A DNA stretch of 64,000 nucleotides, from NCBI GenBank assembly GCA_024449915.1, contig JAMZAV010000358.1, positions 1,116,001 through 1,180,000 on the forward strand, in the 5' to 3' direction. A program made the position numbers and the translations under genes. The stretch is from Sweltsa coloradensis. Taxonomy: Eukaryota; Arthropoda; Insecta; Plecoptera; Chloroperlidae. The notes under the pieces are model-generated. The model ran no database searches. It was not told the DNA's origin and saw only the letters and a list, made by a program, of their open reading frames with translations. This document shows, piece by piece, positions 52,601 to 62,208 of this stretch (position 1 is the first letter of the stretch; each line of letters begins with the position of its first letter).

Positions 52601-55600
52601 AATATTAGATTAGTACTACTCCTAAGTGGATGTGGAATGGAAATGGCTGAAACGTAACTTTGCTGCAATGATCAGGTTTGACGTTTGTTGTAGACTTATG
52701 AGTTTCTATTCCATAGCATTACGTGATACCTTGGTGACAAGTAGGGATTGATGTGGTTGGCACATATCCCACAGAACTCCCTCCCAACACCTAGCATTTT
52801 TAACAGTACATGGTGGTCACATAAACTTGGCCGTTAAGAATAGTTTCAGAAACAAAAAGTTGGCAAGCACGTGTCTGTAGGTATGGCTGCAAGACACGTA
52901 GGCCAATTAGTGATGAATGAGTCAATGACACTAAAACTAAATTAATGCAATGCTGCCTCCATTTTAATATTTAGTAAATAATTTAAGCAGGTTAATAAAC
53001 GAGTAAAAAATAAAATAAAATTTAGAAACTAAAACTTTCTAGGTTTGTTTGTTAGTAGATCGAGTGTCAGCACTCGGAAGTGCAGGTGTACGCGGTTTAC
53101 AGTGTCTGGTACAGCGAACACCGAAGCGCACGCAAAGTGCAGGTGTACGCGGTTTACAGTGCATGGTACAGCGAACACTGAAGCGCACTCAAAGTGCAGG
53201 TGTACGAGGTTTACAGAGCATGGTACAGCGAACACTGAAGCGCACTCAAAGTGCAGGTGTACGCGGTTTACAGAGCATGGTACAGCGAACACTGAAGCGC
53301 ACTCAAAGTGCAGGTGTACGCGGTTTACAGTGCATGGTACAGCGAACACTGAAGCGCACTCAAAGTGCAGGTGTACGAGGTTTACAGAGCATGGTACAGC
53401 GAACACTGAAGCGCACTCAAAGTGCAGGTGTACGCGGTTTACAGTGCATGGTACAGCGAACACTGAAGCGCACGAACGACCAAGTGTCTTTAAAGTGTTA
53501 CTGTTGAAGAATCAAATTTATTTTTAAAATGTAAGGAGACCCAACAGGCAGCATCAAATCGATATCAAGTCAATAAAGAACCACTTGTTTTAGGCCCCGT
53601 AAATTACATGTTTGACTAACTTGTTCACCAACTAAGTTATTGCAGAATGTAGAAGAAACATTTGATTAGGCCTAGTGAAAGCCTATTTAATAATTATTTG
53701 TTTAATTTAATATAAAAAGCTATTAAATTAATTTGCATATTGTTTCTTATGATAGAAGAACTAGTTGTGACCTTGGGGAGATAGTGATAACCTCTGCAAT
53801 GCAAAGGCCAGCTGGCGTGTAAATTGACAGTCTGCTCAAGTTCAAGGATAGAAAATAGATATAGATATAGAAAATAGAAATAGAAATCAAAACAAATCAA
53901 TAGTTTTAAGAGTAAATTTTATAGGGTACATTGAGGAAGCAGCACATAAGAAAATGTCTTAATGAAGTCATTGCTTCGATAGAAATTAGGTCAAAGGGAT
54001 AAAGCATCTCAAGAAAAGTCATTGACTCTCCCAATGAAAGTAACAGCTCAAAGCACTTGGCATCCTTCCAGCCTCACCCATAGAGTAAAGCTTTATTTCT
54101 CAGCAATTTGGCTAAGTCTGTATTTTAATTTCTACCAGTTCAGAAATAGCCCACGTGAAAAGCAACTTTCCTTGAATGACCTTGGACTTGGACGACTAAG
54201 TTCAAAGACAAGCTTCACTTAGCCTCAATCAATTTGTTTTCAAGATGAAGGTACATAGTAACCAGTTGAAAACATTGATCATTTCACTTTACTCTCATGA
54301 GTACGACCTTGGAGCCTGATTAGTAACGTACGACGGCTTGCAGCTGCACAGACAGATGAGCTAATGTTTACAACACTGTCACATGTTAATGATCCTAGTT
54401 AGCAGTTCTTATTGGTACCTATGTAATGTTACTAGGTGAGTAATGACTTCCAATAGGAGGATGTAGTTCCAAGGTTTTACTTTCTGCATACACTGTAGAT
54501 TTTTGGAAGCTCTTTTTACCAACTTTTGTAGGTTTCACATGTAGTTAGCTCTGTAGGCCAAGTACATTTGATCATTTAAATCTTTGCTAATCGGTAATTT
54601 ACGCTATATCCACTAATTTATACTAATAATAAATATCAAACACCCGGTTCCAACATAAGTCAGGTCGGGGGGTGACGTGACGTTCTCGGGCTGTGGACTT
54701 TCAGTGCTTGCTAGCCAGGCTCAACACCTCCTCATCTACTTCAATGTCTTCTATGACAGGCATTTGTAGTAAAATCGTATCAATTACTATTACTGCTAAT
54801 TTTCCCTATAAATAGCAGACTTGTGCTAGATCTGGAAAGAAAATATTTAAATGAATTTTGGATGTATTTGCCAAACTTTCATAATTTTGGTCCCGTGAAA
54901 CTAAAAATAGTACGGAATAGGCCTACTGTAAAATTTCATAGCTAGAGTGCAACAAGCAAAGAAACTATTGCCAAACTTGGAACTATCACAGAGGTGGAGG
55001 TGGAGGTGCCGGGTCGGATTCAAAATTTGAATACCAACTTTTCGAAATTTGAATCAAACAGTAACAGTAGCTGTAGTTAACTTTTTGTGAATATCCTAAA
55101 ATTTGAATTTTGATACCTACTCGCACACCCCTAATGAATAGGTGTGTATTGACATGGTACATTGGAACCAAAAGTAGCCTACTGATCTGATGCTCAAGAT
55201 AATGCGCAAATGCTTCACAACCGATAGAGGAGACACAGTAACTGGCTGGCACAACATCAAGTAGTCTGCTTCTGCTGAACAGAACACTTATAGAGAACTC
55301 AAATCACCTAGAGAATGCACTAGTGTCGAGGGGGCGTAGCACTGTCATGGCCACCTAAGGAGGATAGGCCTACCTTTGTAAACACCCATATGATCCTAGG
55401 CCTACACATGTTTTAAGCCAGAACAGTGTAACTGTAAATAAATAAGGTTTTGGGGGACAAAAATGTCGTAGAACCACTTAGTGAAGAAAGTATTGTGTGG
55501 CTCAAAATGAATTCAAAATCTAGTATTTGCAATATAGATTTATAAGAATTTATAATTAAAATACATACGGATATATTCTATAGGGCGGGGCGCAGATGAA

Positions 55601-58600
55601 CGTATAAACATTTATGTGAACCGTTGTATTGTAGCAGAGTACAATTGTAAAAGATACTTATAAATTAAATCAATATAATGACTTAAATTTATTAATATTA
55701 AACCAAAATATTTATTTGTATTCTATAATCTATTATAGACCAAATATGGAATTGAATTCAACACTAGAGTAGAGCACACAGTGTCTCAACTCTAATAAAA
55801 TCAAGCAACAACAATAAAGCCACTCAAGCTTTGTGAAGACAATAAAGTTTATAATAACATTAATTAATTTAAAATTAATTAATAAAGTAAACATTATTCA
55901 TTCTTTAATTATAAGAAAGCAAAACATTCAATACGGGACAAAACAACAATATAAAAAGATAATTGGTAATACCAAGACAACATGGGCGTGTTCGCCGCGT
56001 GTGCTTTATTTTCTCGGAATCATGGAAGCCTGAGTATTAAATCCTTATGCATCTACTCTTGATGGGATTTGATAAAATTGTTATTATGAAAATCATGATA
56101 TAAATAGAAACAAAACAGGTCTTGAACCCAGGTCTCCCGCTGGCCGGGCGCGGACTAGATTAATGAGAGTGGTGATAATTAAATCTTAGAATTTGATGCG
56201 CATAATTATATCAAAATGCACCAATAACTCTCAGCAGCAAATACACTACCGCGGTCTTGGTGGTCTTTTGAGAGACATGGGTTCGATCCCTGGCCAAGAT
56301 TGCCAATTGGGTTTTGCAAATCGGGACTTAGCTCTTTTATTGTGATATAAAAGGTCCACCGATTGTTTTAGGCCAAAATGAATTAGGCTTAATAACTAGG
56401 TATGAATTTGATATATTAATAATATAAAGACTACACTTTAATAATATCTCAAGGAAAATTACCTAAGTGCTAGAAAATGTGTTTTGTTTGCGTAATTTCT
56501 TGTGGATTCCTAACACAAAATAACGAAACAGTAGGCCTACATGTGTTACCGACAGTTTTGATCGGGCGCTAAGCGCTTGACTCTGAATTGGGAGGTTACG
56601 GGATCGAATCCCGTCGAGTCCGGCAATCCTGACTGAAGGTTTTTTCCGAGGTTTTCCTCAGTCGTTAATGCGAATGCAAGGGATAGAGTCCTCTTAAACA
56701 GCCCTCGGACATCCCTACACAATTGTCCTATCCGCAACATACATAGTTCACCTGAAGAGGGGCATATTGCACCCTATAACAGGTATAATTCCCATGATTA
56801 AAAAAATTAGCATGTGTTGAGTCACTTATCTTCCAACAAGTGGCATCAGCAAAGATACACACTATTGGAAAGTGGGTAGGTGGATTGCGAACAGATAATA
56901 TTCAGAGTAAGAAATATGTAACATAAATAAAATAACGGTAGATAGGTAGTTGGTAAACTCAGTCAGCGTTTGATGACGTTTTCAGTTGCTCCAATATATT
57001 TTCTCATGAAATGAATTATGTTTCTGATAAATATGATATTGAAGGCTATATTTCATTTAGGTGCGGCTTGTTGTGTGCACAATAGAACATCACAATATTG
57101 ATCTCAATTAGTTTATTTCTTACACGCGAGGATAGCATGTGTAGATTCTATCCTCTTTCGCGCGTTTCCAGCGTTCGCCGCCAGAGTGGACATGGAAAGA
57201 TGGAGCGCTCTATACCTTGACACAACATGACATGTTGGGGAAGCATCTGCGCTAAATAGGTCTAGGTGTGTTTGAAACCAGTAGGCCCACCGGCAGATTG
57301 TGTGGAAATGGTGAACATGACAGATGACATAATATGTACCCTAGACGCAGGTCTGGCAAGGGGCGTGACGCAATGTGTGAGGGCTTGTTGGTCTTGTAGT
57401 TAGCGTGCTTCCAATGCAGAAGGTCCAGGGTTCGATTCCCACTATAGACAGAAGTTTTTAAACTTCTAATTTGGACTTAAGTCCATCAGTTCTTGGCTTA
57501 GGAATTTGTAAACAGTAACTCTGGAGCCGTCCTAGCAATGAGGCACAATATAAATTCAAAGTTGTTCTGAATCGGTCTTGTTGATTCTGGTGTTGATCCG
57601 CGGGTGTTTGCACTGTCCATACCACTGATTGCTTTATTTCCTATTAAAAAATATAAATCTTTGGTTGGTTATCGCTCACTCGTCGATTGCATCGGAACCT
57701 GCAGGGTTGGCTTGGTCGCTTTGGTTTAATGTCCCCCACACCACTGAAAATCAGTTGTGTGACTGAGTGGGTATTGTAAATACGAATTTATTTATGCCTT
57801 ACGGGCATGTAGAAGGAGGGAAGGGAGGCTTGTCTTAACTGGTTGACTTTAAAGGAGAAGAAGACTTACCTGATGCATATTGAACTCTGCCAGTGTTGCA
57901 GAGTAGAGGGGGTATTGTGGAATGGGCACCATCACTCCTGGCTTCTTGCCGTCAACGTCTGCGATCAACAGCTTGAGTACAGACTGTAACACACATCGTA
58001 CGAGTTAGGCACCTGCGCCGGTAACTACCTGCACACACTCGAGCACTCATACGTACTTTGATGGCGTCTGAAGCGCCCGCCGACAGGAGAATGTCCTCCC
58101 AGTTGCTCGGGATCCCGCCGTCCCTCTTCTCTATGTACTGCGCTGCATGCCTGCGAATGATTTCGATCCCCGGCGAGTCCGTGTAAGAGCCGACGCTACC
58201 GCCGCGACAACCCGCCAGGATTGCTCGCGCCCGGGACTTTACGTCGGAAGCAAAGCGTGGGTCGTCGAACAACGGGGGGTACGTTACCAGGGCCAACACT
58301 TCTCGAATGAACGTGATGGGAACTTGCCCCATTGCGTGGCAGTCGCCAATGTTTGCCTTGATAACTTCATCGAACGGCTTACGTTCCCCCTGAAATAATA
58401 AAAATGCTCTGTAGGTCTACCACTTTAGTAAAACTGACTAAAGGTAGAAATACAAGCTTTTAGTAATCTGTCTTTGTGCAGGCCTAGCCTAGGCTAAGTA
58501 CACAGTCTTAGCATATCTAACTTTAGTTAGGTGCAGGTATTGATTAGGTAGGTTAAGCCCTTGTGACAAGATCTGTACTAGGCTATAAGAACTACTGTAA

Positions 58601-59111
58601 CTTAGTAGGCTATGTCAATTTGATAGTTTATGGGTGTCACAGAAGCATTACTTACCAGGGGGGATTTTACTTTTATAGGCTATTTTATACCAATGACAGG
58701 AAATATCATGCAAGGTACACGCCCCACGCGGTGAACAACCCACCGTCCCGTGGGCCGTGTGACCTGATTTCATAACAATAACATAATAATTCAACTTACA
58801 TTTGCTAGTTCCTTCTCAATTTCACCTGCTCTGATGACGAGCGGCCCTCGGACCGCGTATTCCATCACTTTTATACATGGGTTTAGGTTGTCTAATGTCA
58901 CACACGGACAATGCATGTCCTCCTTACGAGCAGCTCCATTCACGACAGCTCCGGTCGCCATTGCGCGAGGTAATGACGATGTCCCACCGACTGGACCCCT
59001 GCTTCCTCGGAATAACGTTGTTCCCCCCACTTCGTACAATTGGGACCAGATTCGCTTGCTCCCAACATATCTCATGTTGATAACTGGCCCCAATAACCTT
59101 GAAGAGGACAT
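37402..59111 (-). CDS. GPT: Alanine aminotransferase (PLP class I), 7 coding exons
   Basis: The enzyme swaps the amino group between alanine and 2-oxoglutarate, giving pyruvate and glutamate. Minus-strand exons 59111-58800, 58389-58057, 57983-57870, 44112-43983, 43802-43602, 40791-40484 and 37641-37402 give 545 residues in one frame with all GT-AG introns. Signatures include [33 protein letters not shown] and [24 protein letters not shown] contains PLP-binding D322 and Y325. FMSCSKG carries the Schiff-base lysine K363, and the C-terminus has [20 protein letters not shown]. The first 80 residues are rich in R, S and G and poor in acids, like a mitochondrial presequence. ATG 58961 (strong Kozak) could give a cytosolic form. 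The 13.8 kb intron 3 is filled by transposons. Confidence 0.96.
37642..40483 (-). other. Alanine aminotransferase intron 6
   Basis: This 2.8 kb stretch has no recognised repeat or coding content. 38440-38640 and 39360-39560 are less AT-rich than the rest and contain gtgattggt words, possibly an old element. Confidence 0.35.
40484..40791 (-). CDS. GPT: Alanine aminotransferase exon 6
   Basis: The acceptor is gcacag|GC and the donor is CAG|gtgcgg. It encodes [44 protein letters not shown] and [11 protein letters not shown]. Confidence 0.95.
40846..41281. mobile_element. hAT-like MITE, TAGGGATGCAC ends
   Basis: The ends are TAGGGATGCACATAATC and GATGTGCATCCCTA. Flanking 8-mers gcttagac and gtttagac match at 7 of 8. 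The interior is rich in ATCGATAAT words. It lies 54 bases before exon 6 in intron 5. Confidence 0.88.
41441..41600 (-). repeat. Second tRNA-derived SINE family, copy 1
   Basis: Read on the minus strand, GTCCTGATGGTCTAGTGGTT (A box region) leads to GTGGTTCGATTCCCGGTTGG (B box) and then ttctgaattgtagtaaat. A close copy with the same flanks is at 62051-62208. Confidence 0.75.
41961..42778 (-). mobile_element. hAT-type non-autonomous element, second copy, perfect TSD
   Basis: This is an inverted copy of 35132-35907. It starts CAGACGCGGCTCTACCATAA and ends CACGAGCCGCCACTG. Direct repeats cattcaat at 41953-41960 and 42779-42786 are identical. It is 818 bases, in intron 5. Confidence 0.92.
43160..43380 (+). 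mobile_element. LINE-E RNase H fragment, copy 1
   Basis: It encodes [16 protein letters not shown] and [14 protein letters not shown], then [13 protein letters not shown]. These match the RNase H domain of I/jockey-type LINEs and the fragment at 61367-61690. It is truncated at both ends. Confidence 0.65.
43602..43802 (-). CDS. GPT: Alanine aminotransferase exon 5 (catalytic lysine)
   Basis: The acceptor is gtccag|GT and the donor is AAAG|gtttgt. It encodes [19 protein letters not shown] and [11 protein letters not shown], which carries the PLP Schiff-base lysine. Confidence 0.95.
43983..44112 (-). CDS. GPT: Alanine aminotransferase exon 4
   Basis: The acceptor is tttcag|GTTGG and the donor is ACAG|gtaggc. 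It encodes [20 protein letters not shown] and [12 protein letters not shown], where the Asn contacts PLP in class I aminotransferases. Confidence 0.95.
44205..44275. repeat. SINE tail fragment, diverged
   Basis: The words gggtaaacccactcac and cattttcagtgggggat resemble the inverted 3' end of the main SINE family. Confidence 0.4.
44450..45531 (+). mobile_element. LINE-C reverse transcriptase, 5' part (RTE-like)
   Basis: Reverse-transcriptase blocks run in order: [93 protein letters not shown] and [11 protein letters not shown]. The catalytic FADD is intact. Two frameshifts (about 44888 and 45035) break the ORF. It stops abruptly at LLYN; the rest of the protein resumes at 47187. Confidence 0.85.
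45534..45907. mobile_element. Foldback element with about 155-base arms, inserted in LINE-C
   Basis: The arms 45534-45689 and 45752-45907 are inverted and nearly identical. The outer end is CACACACATAACAAAAACTT and the inner end is CGAAAAGCTT...AAATAGAATTTGC. The loop is about 62 bases. It begins within three bases of the break in LINE-C. Confidence 0.85.
45908..47186. other. Unidentified insertion separating the two halves of LINE-C
   Basis: About 1.28 kb has no recognised coding content. It ends with two small hairpins (CCGCGGC/GCTGCGG and GCCCtaacGGGC) and CACCTAG just before LINE-C resumes, and it begins with TCTC. A Helitron-like unit (TC start, hairpin, CTAG end) is possible but weak. 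A palindromic 10-base repeat lies at 46901-46940. Confidence 0.35.
46901..46940. repeat. Palindrome enclosing (AGTAGCTAGC)n
   Basis: ATGTTAGC (46901) and GCTAACAT (46933) flank three units of agtagctagc, giving a short hairpin. Confidence 0.75.
47187..47700 (+). mobile_element. LINE-C 3' part: reverse-transcriptase tail and 3' UTR
   Basis: It resumes with [20 protein letters not shown], then [28 protein letters not shown] and [18 protein letters not shown], the usual C-terminal tail of this LINE type. A frameshift lies near 47415. The 3' end carries a (GAT/ATT)n tail at about 47705-47720, where it abuts LINE-D tail to tail. Confidence 0.82.
47802..49391 (-). mobile_element. LINE-D reverse transcriptase domain, 529 open codons
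   Basis: It copies the element RNA into DNA at the target site. Blocks include [60 protein letters not shown] (Asp172), [20 protein letters not shown] and [10 protein letters not shown] (Asp263, Asp264). The tail has [13 protein letters not shown] and a conserved LPSEI. All three catalytic aspartates are present and the frame is open for 529 codons, so this copy is young. Confidence 0.92.
49419..50333. mobile_element. 915-base insertion inside LINE-D
   Basis: The LINE frame is interrupted exactly between direct repeats actata (49413-49418 and 50334-50339). The left end is CCCTCCCCCTTAGATG and the right end is TGGCCTGAGA. No inverted ends were seen. It contains a duplicated 25-base block CACCTACTATTTCTACT near 49540-49595. 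No known class fits. Confidence 0.65.
50340..50867 (-). mobile_element. LINE-D linker between endonuclease and reverse transcriptase
   Basis: It is 175 open codons, basic and helical. [20 protein letters not shown] and [19 protein letters not shown] are typical of the jockey/CR1 linker. A short gap to the endonuclease frame (50868-50896) indicates a frameshift. Confidence 0.8.
50897..51750 (-). mobile_element. LINE-D endonuclease domain
   Basis: This exonuclease-endonuclease-phosphatase fold nicks target DNA for reverse transcription. The frame extends upstream of the first in-frame ATG at 51496 to a stop at 51757. Visible motifs are [11 protein letters not shown] (catalytic Glu), [17 protein letters not shown] (Asp/Asn pair) and SDHAGQ (terminal Asp-His). 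All key residues are present. Confidence 0.85.
52026..53079. other. Intron 3 sequence between LINE-D and the minisatellite
   Basis: This AT-rich sequence shows no coding, RNA or clear repeat feature apart from a short (CAAT)n run near 52520. Confidence 0.35.
53080..53478. repeat. 57-base minisatellite, seven copies
   Basis: Units start at 53080, 53137, 53194, 53251, 53308, 53365 and 53422 (gtgcaggtgtac). Two variant sites (cggttt/aggttt and cagtgc/cagagc) alternate among otherwise near-identical copies. Because 57 is a multiple of three, at least three frames over both strands stay open, which explains overlapping ORFs of 144-160 codons. No protein is called. Confidence 0.95.
53479..56100. 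other. Intron 3 sequence, mostly unassigned
   Basis: This AT-rich sequence has an (AGAAAT)n-like stretch at 53850-53890 and a GGTGGAGGTGCCGGGT word at 54999-55014, followed by inverted aaatttgaat words. No coding or RNA gene is seen. Confidence 0.35.
56100..56300. repeat. tRNA-like SINE heads, both orientations
   Basis: On the minus strand near 56118-56150, GCGGGAGACCTGGGTTCAAG looks like an anticodon arm plus B box. On the plus strand near 56255-56290, GTGGTCTTTTGAGAGACAT leads to GGGTTCGATCCC. Neither has a full cloverleaf. Confidence 0.5.
56551..56780 (+). repeat. Third tRNA-derived SINE family
   Basis: The head has GCGCTAAGCGCTTGACTC (A box side) and ACGGGATCGAATCCCGT (B box in a perfect T arm). 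The body then reads TTTTTTCCGAGGTTTTCCTC and aatgcgaatgcaagggatag. The arrangement is a tRNA-type SINE, not a functional tRNA. Confidence 0.7.
57389..57795 (+). repeat. tRNA-derived SINE, full length (same family as 7300)
   Basis: The head is TTGGTCTTGTAGTTAGCG with GGGTTCGATTCCCAC. The body includes GCCGTCCTAGCAATGAGGC and TGTCCATACCACTGATTGC. It ends tgactgagtgggtattg with a short TTTATTTA tail. It lies 75 bases from exon 3 of the aminotransferase gene. Confidence 0.88.
57870..57983 (-). CDS. GPT: Alanine aminotransferase exon 3
   Basis: The acceptor is ttacag|TCT and the donor is CAG|gtaagt. It encodes [17 protein letters not shown], then [17 protein letters not shown]. This small exon is 38 codons long. 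The next exon is 13.8 kb away. Confidence 0.94.
58057..58389 (-). CDS. GPT: Alanine aminotransferase exon 2
   Basis: The acceptor is tttcag|GGGG and the donor is AAA|gtacgt. It encodes [53 protein letters not shown] and [11 protein letters not shown]. Confidence 0.95.
58800..59111 (-). CDS. GPT: Alanine aminotransferase exon 1
   Basis: ATG 59111 has A at -3. The exon encodes the presequence-like stretch, then [20 protein letters not shown]. The donor is AAT|gtaagt, phase 0. The frame stays open upstream to 59204, so an earlier start is possible but less likely. Confidence 0.9.
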
Positions 59112-60080
59112 AGTAACCAACGTCAAGTAGACAATTCCCGAAATATAAAAACACCGAGATAGACTAGAATTAAACTGTGCAAAACTGTAGCCTAGCCTAC
59201 ACAAATAGAAAAGATGTGGAATCTAAGCCTAGGCCTACACGTCTACAAGCACTAACAACTCGTTAGTTTTTAATTTATGATATTCGGATCAGTTATATAG
59301 GTTCATTGTTCAAAGGTTATCACATAAAACTAGACCTAGCCTGCAATTGAAGGCTTAGAAGGTCTCGCCTAGGTCTAGGTTACTACTATTCGCGGTTAAA
59401 TGCCAACCGGTCAGCAAGTCCTAACTCACTACTAGGCTAAAAATACTGTGTCAATCACCGAAAAGAGAGACTGGGGCTAGTTCAGGTAGGCCTAGCCAAA
59501 AATACATTATCATGGTCAGCTGTTGCCTGGCGACAAGTGTCTGTCCCAAATAAGCAATAAATACACAGGGAGGGCAACTCTGCAGGGAGAGTTGGAGGGC
59601 TTCCAAAACGCGAGAATGCGTAGAATTTTGTTTTATAAAAGATAAGAAAAACAAACAAAACATCTTCATCTTAACGATACAAAGATCAATAATTTAAGTA
59701 GAATGTTGCGACGATCTACGCCCACCATCATGGTTACGCCCCTTTCTGTTTGCAGTTGCAGTGATACCAACGCGTAAAACGAAAATACAAAATTAGGCGC
59801 GAACGGTAACAGGCCAGCTTATTTCACAAAACGTAAACATGTAAAGCATGAGAAATGATCACGAATGAAAAATGATTTATAAGCTAAATTAGCCCACAGG
59901 TATTAAGTGCATATCTGTACTATGTATATGATCAAGCTGAAATAAAGGATTATTTATAAAAACCCAACACACAATACCGGTACGAATTATGTGTAATGAA
60001 ATGACGTGCAATGCCAAAGGCATGCACACATTTCCATGTGAGATAGCTCTGGCCCCTGTCTTTGGTCTTTGTCTTTGGTT
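59112..60080. other. Upstream region of the alanine aminotransferase gene
   Basis: This is the presumed promoter and 5' UTR. I found no TATA box at a convincing position. GC content is higher than in the introns and several AGGCCTA words occur. No other gene is seen. Confidence 0.4.
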
Positions 60081-60081
60081 T

Positions 60082-60500
60082 GTGGCTCATTGGTCTTGTG
60101 GTTAGCGTATCTGCTTCCAATGCAGAAGGTCCAGGGTTCGATTCCCAGTATAGACAGAAGTTATTAAACTTCTAATTTGGACTTAAGTCCATCAGTTCTT
60201 GTCATAGGTAAACGGTTACTTTGGGGCCGTCCTAGCAACGAGACACATAATAAATTCAAAGTTGTTCTGAATCGGCCTTGTTGATTCTGGTAATGTTCCG
60301 CGGGTGTTCGCACTGTCCATACCACTGATTGCTATATTTGCTATTAAAAATATTGATCTTTGGTTGGTTATCGCTCACTCGTCGATTGCGTCGGGCCTAC
60401 AGGGTTGGCTTAGTCGCTTTGATTTAGTGTTCCCCACTAAAAAATAAAAATCAGTTTTAAAACTGAGTGGGTAGACTCTAAATACAATTTATTTATTAGT
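60082..60500 (+). repeat. tRNA-derived SINE, full length (same family as 7300)
   Basis: The head is TTGGTCTTGTGGTTAGCG, then CTGCTTCCAATGCAG, then GGGTTCGATTCCCAG. The end is actgagtgggtagactc and a TTTATTTATT tail. It is the cleanest head of the three copies. Confidence 0.9.
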
Positions 60501-61059
60501 TATTATGAATAAAATACCTACTAATATCTTTTCCTAGATCTATCCCATTCTCATTCACATGGCAATGCAATTCACAAGAACTCTTTTTGGGTATAACAAT
60601 AGTAGATTGGATTGGGTTGCAAGGGAATGTAGTCTGGGAGAAGGATTAATATGAATTTAAATTGAGTCTCAGGGAGTGTTAGTAGGGATTGGTTTGAGAA
60701 AAGAGAGATTCAGCTACCGAGTGAAAACTAGGAACACAGTAGTGGCGACGTCAGAGTCGATTTCAAACAAACTTGACTTGACCAATCCGAGCCCGTCCCT
60801 TGCCGGCCTCGACTAATCACATTGACGATTGTTCGGAGTCAGGCAGTGGTTAATAATGGGGTCGTGACATCACACTAATAACGGTAGTATTTTTAATGAA
60901 TCTGTCTGTAATGTTGTATTGTTATAGTAGGTTGCTAGACACTATGTGAATGGGGCTATGCCCTTTCCTAGCAACCTAGAACGCATTTCCTAAGTGTCAA
61001 ATAATATATAAACGTACTTAATAAAACTGATGTTAAATGGATTTTTTTTTTCTTGTGCA

Positions 61060-61690
61060 AAGTTGGCCTCTTAGCCATTCTTTTGTCTTGCTATCCAATA
61101 TAAGACTGCCTCCTTTTCTATCCTGCTCAGTTCATCAGGCAGAGAGTCAATGTCACTCTTGAGGGCGGCACATCTAAAGAGATGTGCTCTGTCTTGGTCT
61201 TCTAAATTACAAAGTTTACAGGTGGACGGTTCTTGGTAATGTTAAAGCGGTGCAGGTAGTGTTGCAAGACGTCGTGACCGGTTACAAGCCGGAAATGGGC
61301 GGTGGCCGTCTTTCTCGACCAGTCTTTGTCTGGCCCTTTCTTGATTTCGGTCCGCCAGTTCTTTAGTCATGAAGTCTCTTCTGTGGTGTTCCTGAAGATC
61401 TTTTTTGTGGTTGATTTGATCTTAGTTTTGACATTTTTGAAGGAGAGAGGCGCTGCTGGTGGTTGCGGTGCTTTTGTGGCACTTTTTGCCAAGAAGTCTG
61501 CCTTTTCATTCCCCATGATCTTGCAGTGGCTAGGGATCCATTGAGCCTCTAATAGTTTGTTTTGCTGACGAAGGCTGGCAATGGAGTTTTTGAAAAGCAG
61601 CGATTTCGGATGGAGGTTCATTGCTTGAGAGATGAATTGGATGGCCGAGACACTGTCGCTTAGGATAACAAATTTTGTCTTGTTGTCTAA
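61060..61690 (-). mobile_element. LINE-E fragment: RNase H domain and C-terminal zinc knuckle
   Basis: On the minus strand, KFVILSDSVSAIQFISQAM (RNase H Asp) is followed by LLFKNSIASLRQQN, then QWIPSHCKIMGNEKADFLAK (the conserved His and the final Asp). After a frameshift, CKLCNLEDQDRAHLFRCAAL is a CCHC-type knuckle common at the end of I/jockey-type LINEs. It is truncated on both sides. Confidence 0.8.
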
Positions 61691-61696
61691 ATAGTT

Positions 61697-61860
61697 GAGA
61701 CTTGAAGTAGATCACGACTACCCTGTTGGCACCAATGCCACGGTCGAGCAAACAATGGCCAACTTGGCAACTAGAGACCGGTATCAACCAATCAAGTTGG
61801 GCTCGGATCTCACGATTCTACACAGTGGCGACACCAGAATCAACAAGGCTTATTTTTATT
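61697..61860 (-). repeat. SINE body fragment
   Basis: It has GGTCGAGCAAACAATGGCCA and CACCAGAATCAACAAGGC, as in the bodies of the main SINE family and the fragment at 640-735. Confidence 0.45.
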
Positions 61861-62050
61861 TGAAACCTTTTTCTTTCTTTTTCCTTTCCTTTTATTTTAT
61901 TTTTCTTTTCTTTTCATTCCCCACCCTTTTTTATATTTGATTCATTCATTAATTGATTTAATATCATTTTTATTTGTTACCAAAATTGTTGAGTTTTAAT
62001 GCATTGTTGTTGTAATATTACTACTATTTCAAATATTTACTTAAATGTAT

Positions 62051-62208
62051 TTTATTTACTACAATTCAGAAATTAAAAAAGTCCGCCCCAACCGACCCAA
62101 TCGAACCACGGATCTCCCACATTCCAGGTGGACGTCTTAACCACTAGACCATCAGGACGGGTACATTTTAATCTCTGAATGGTAGTTGCATTATACATCT
62201 GAATGGAT
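62051..62208 (-). repeat. Second tRNA-derived SINE family, copy 2
   Basis: It is near-identical to 41441-41600, including both flanks (tactacaattcag and tacatctgaatggat). The T arm is damaged (cgacccaatcgaacc). A B-box half in the other orientation lies at 62250-62300. Confidence 0.75.

Noticed and set aside
53029..53527. Overlapping long ORFs over the minisatellite
   Set aside because: They follow from a stop-free 57-base repeat unit and have no start context, splice sites or known domain.
57389..57460. Possible tRNA genes at 7740, 16815, 41556, 56580, 57400 and 60090
   Set aside because: All lack a closed acceptor stem and continue into SINE bodies, so they are SINE heads.
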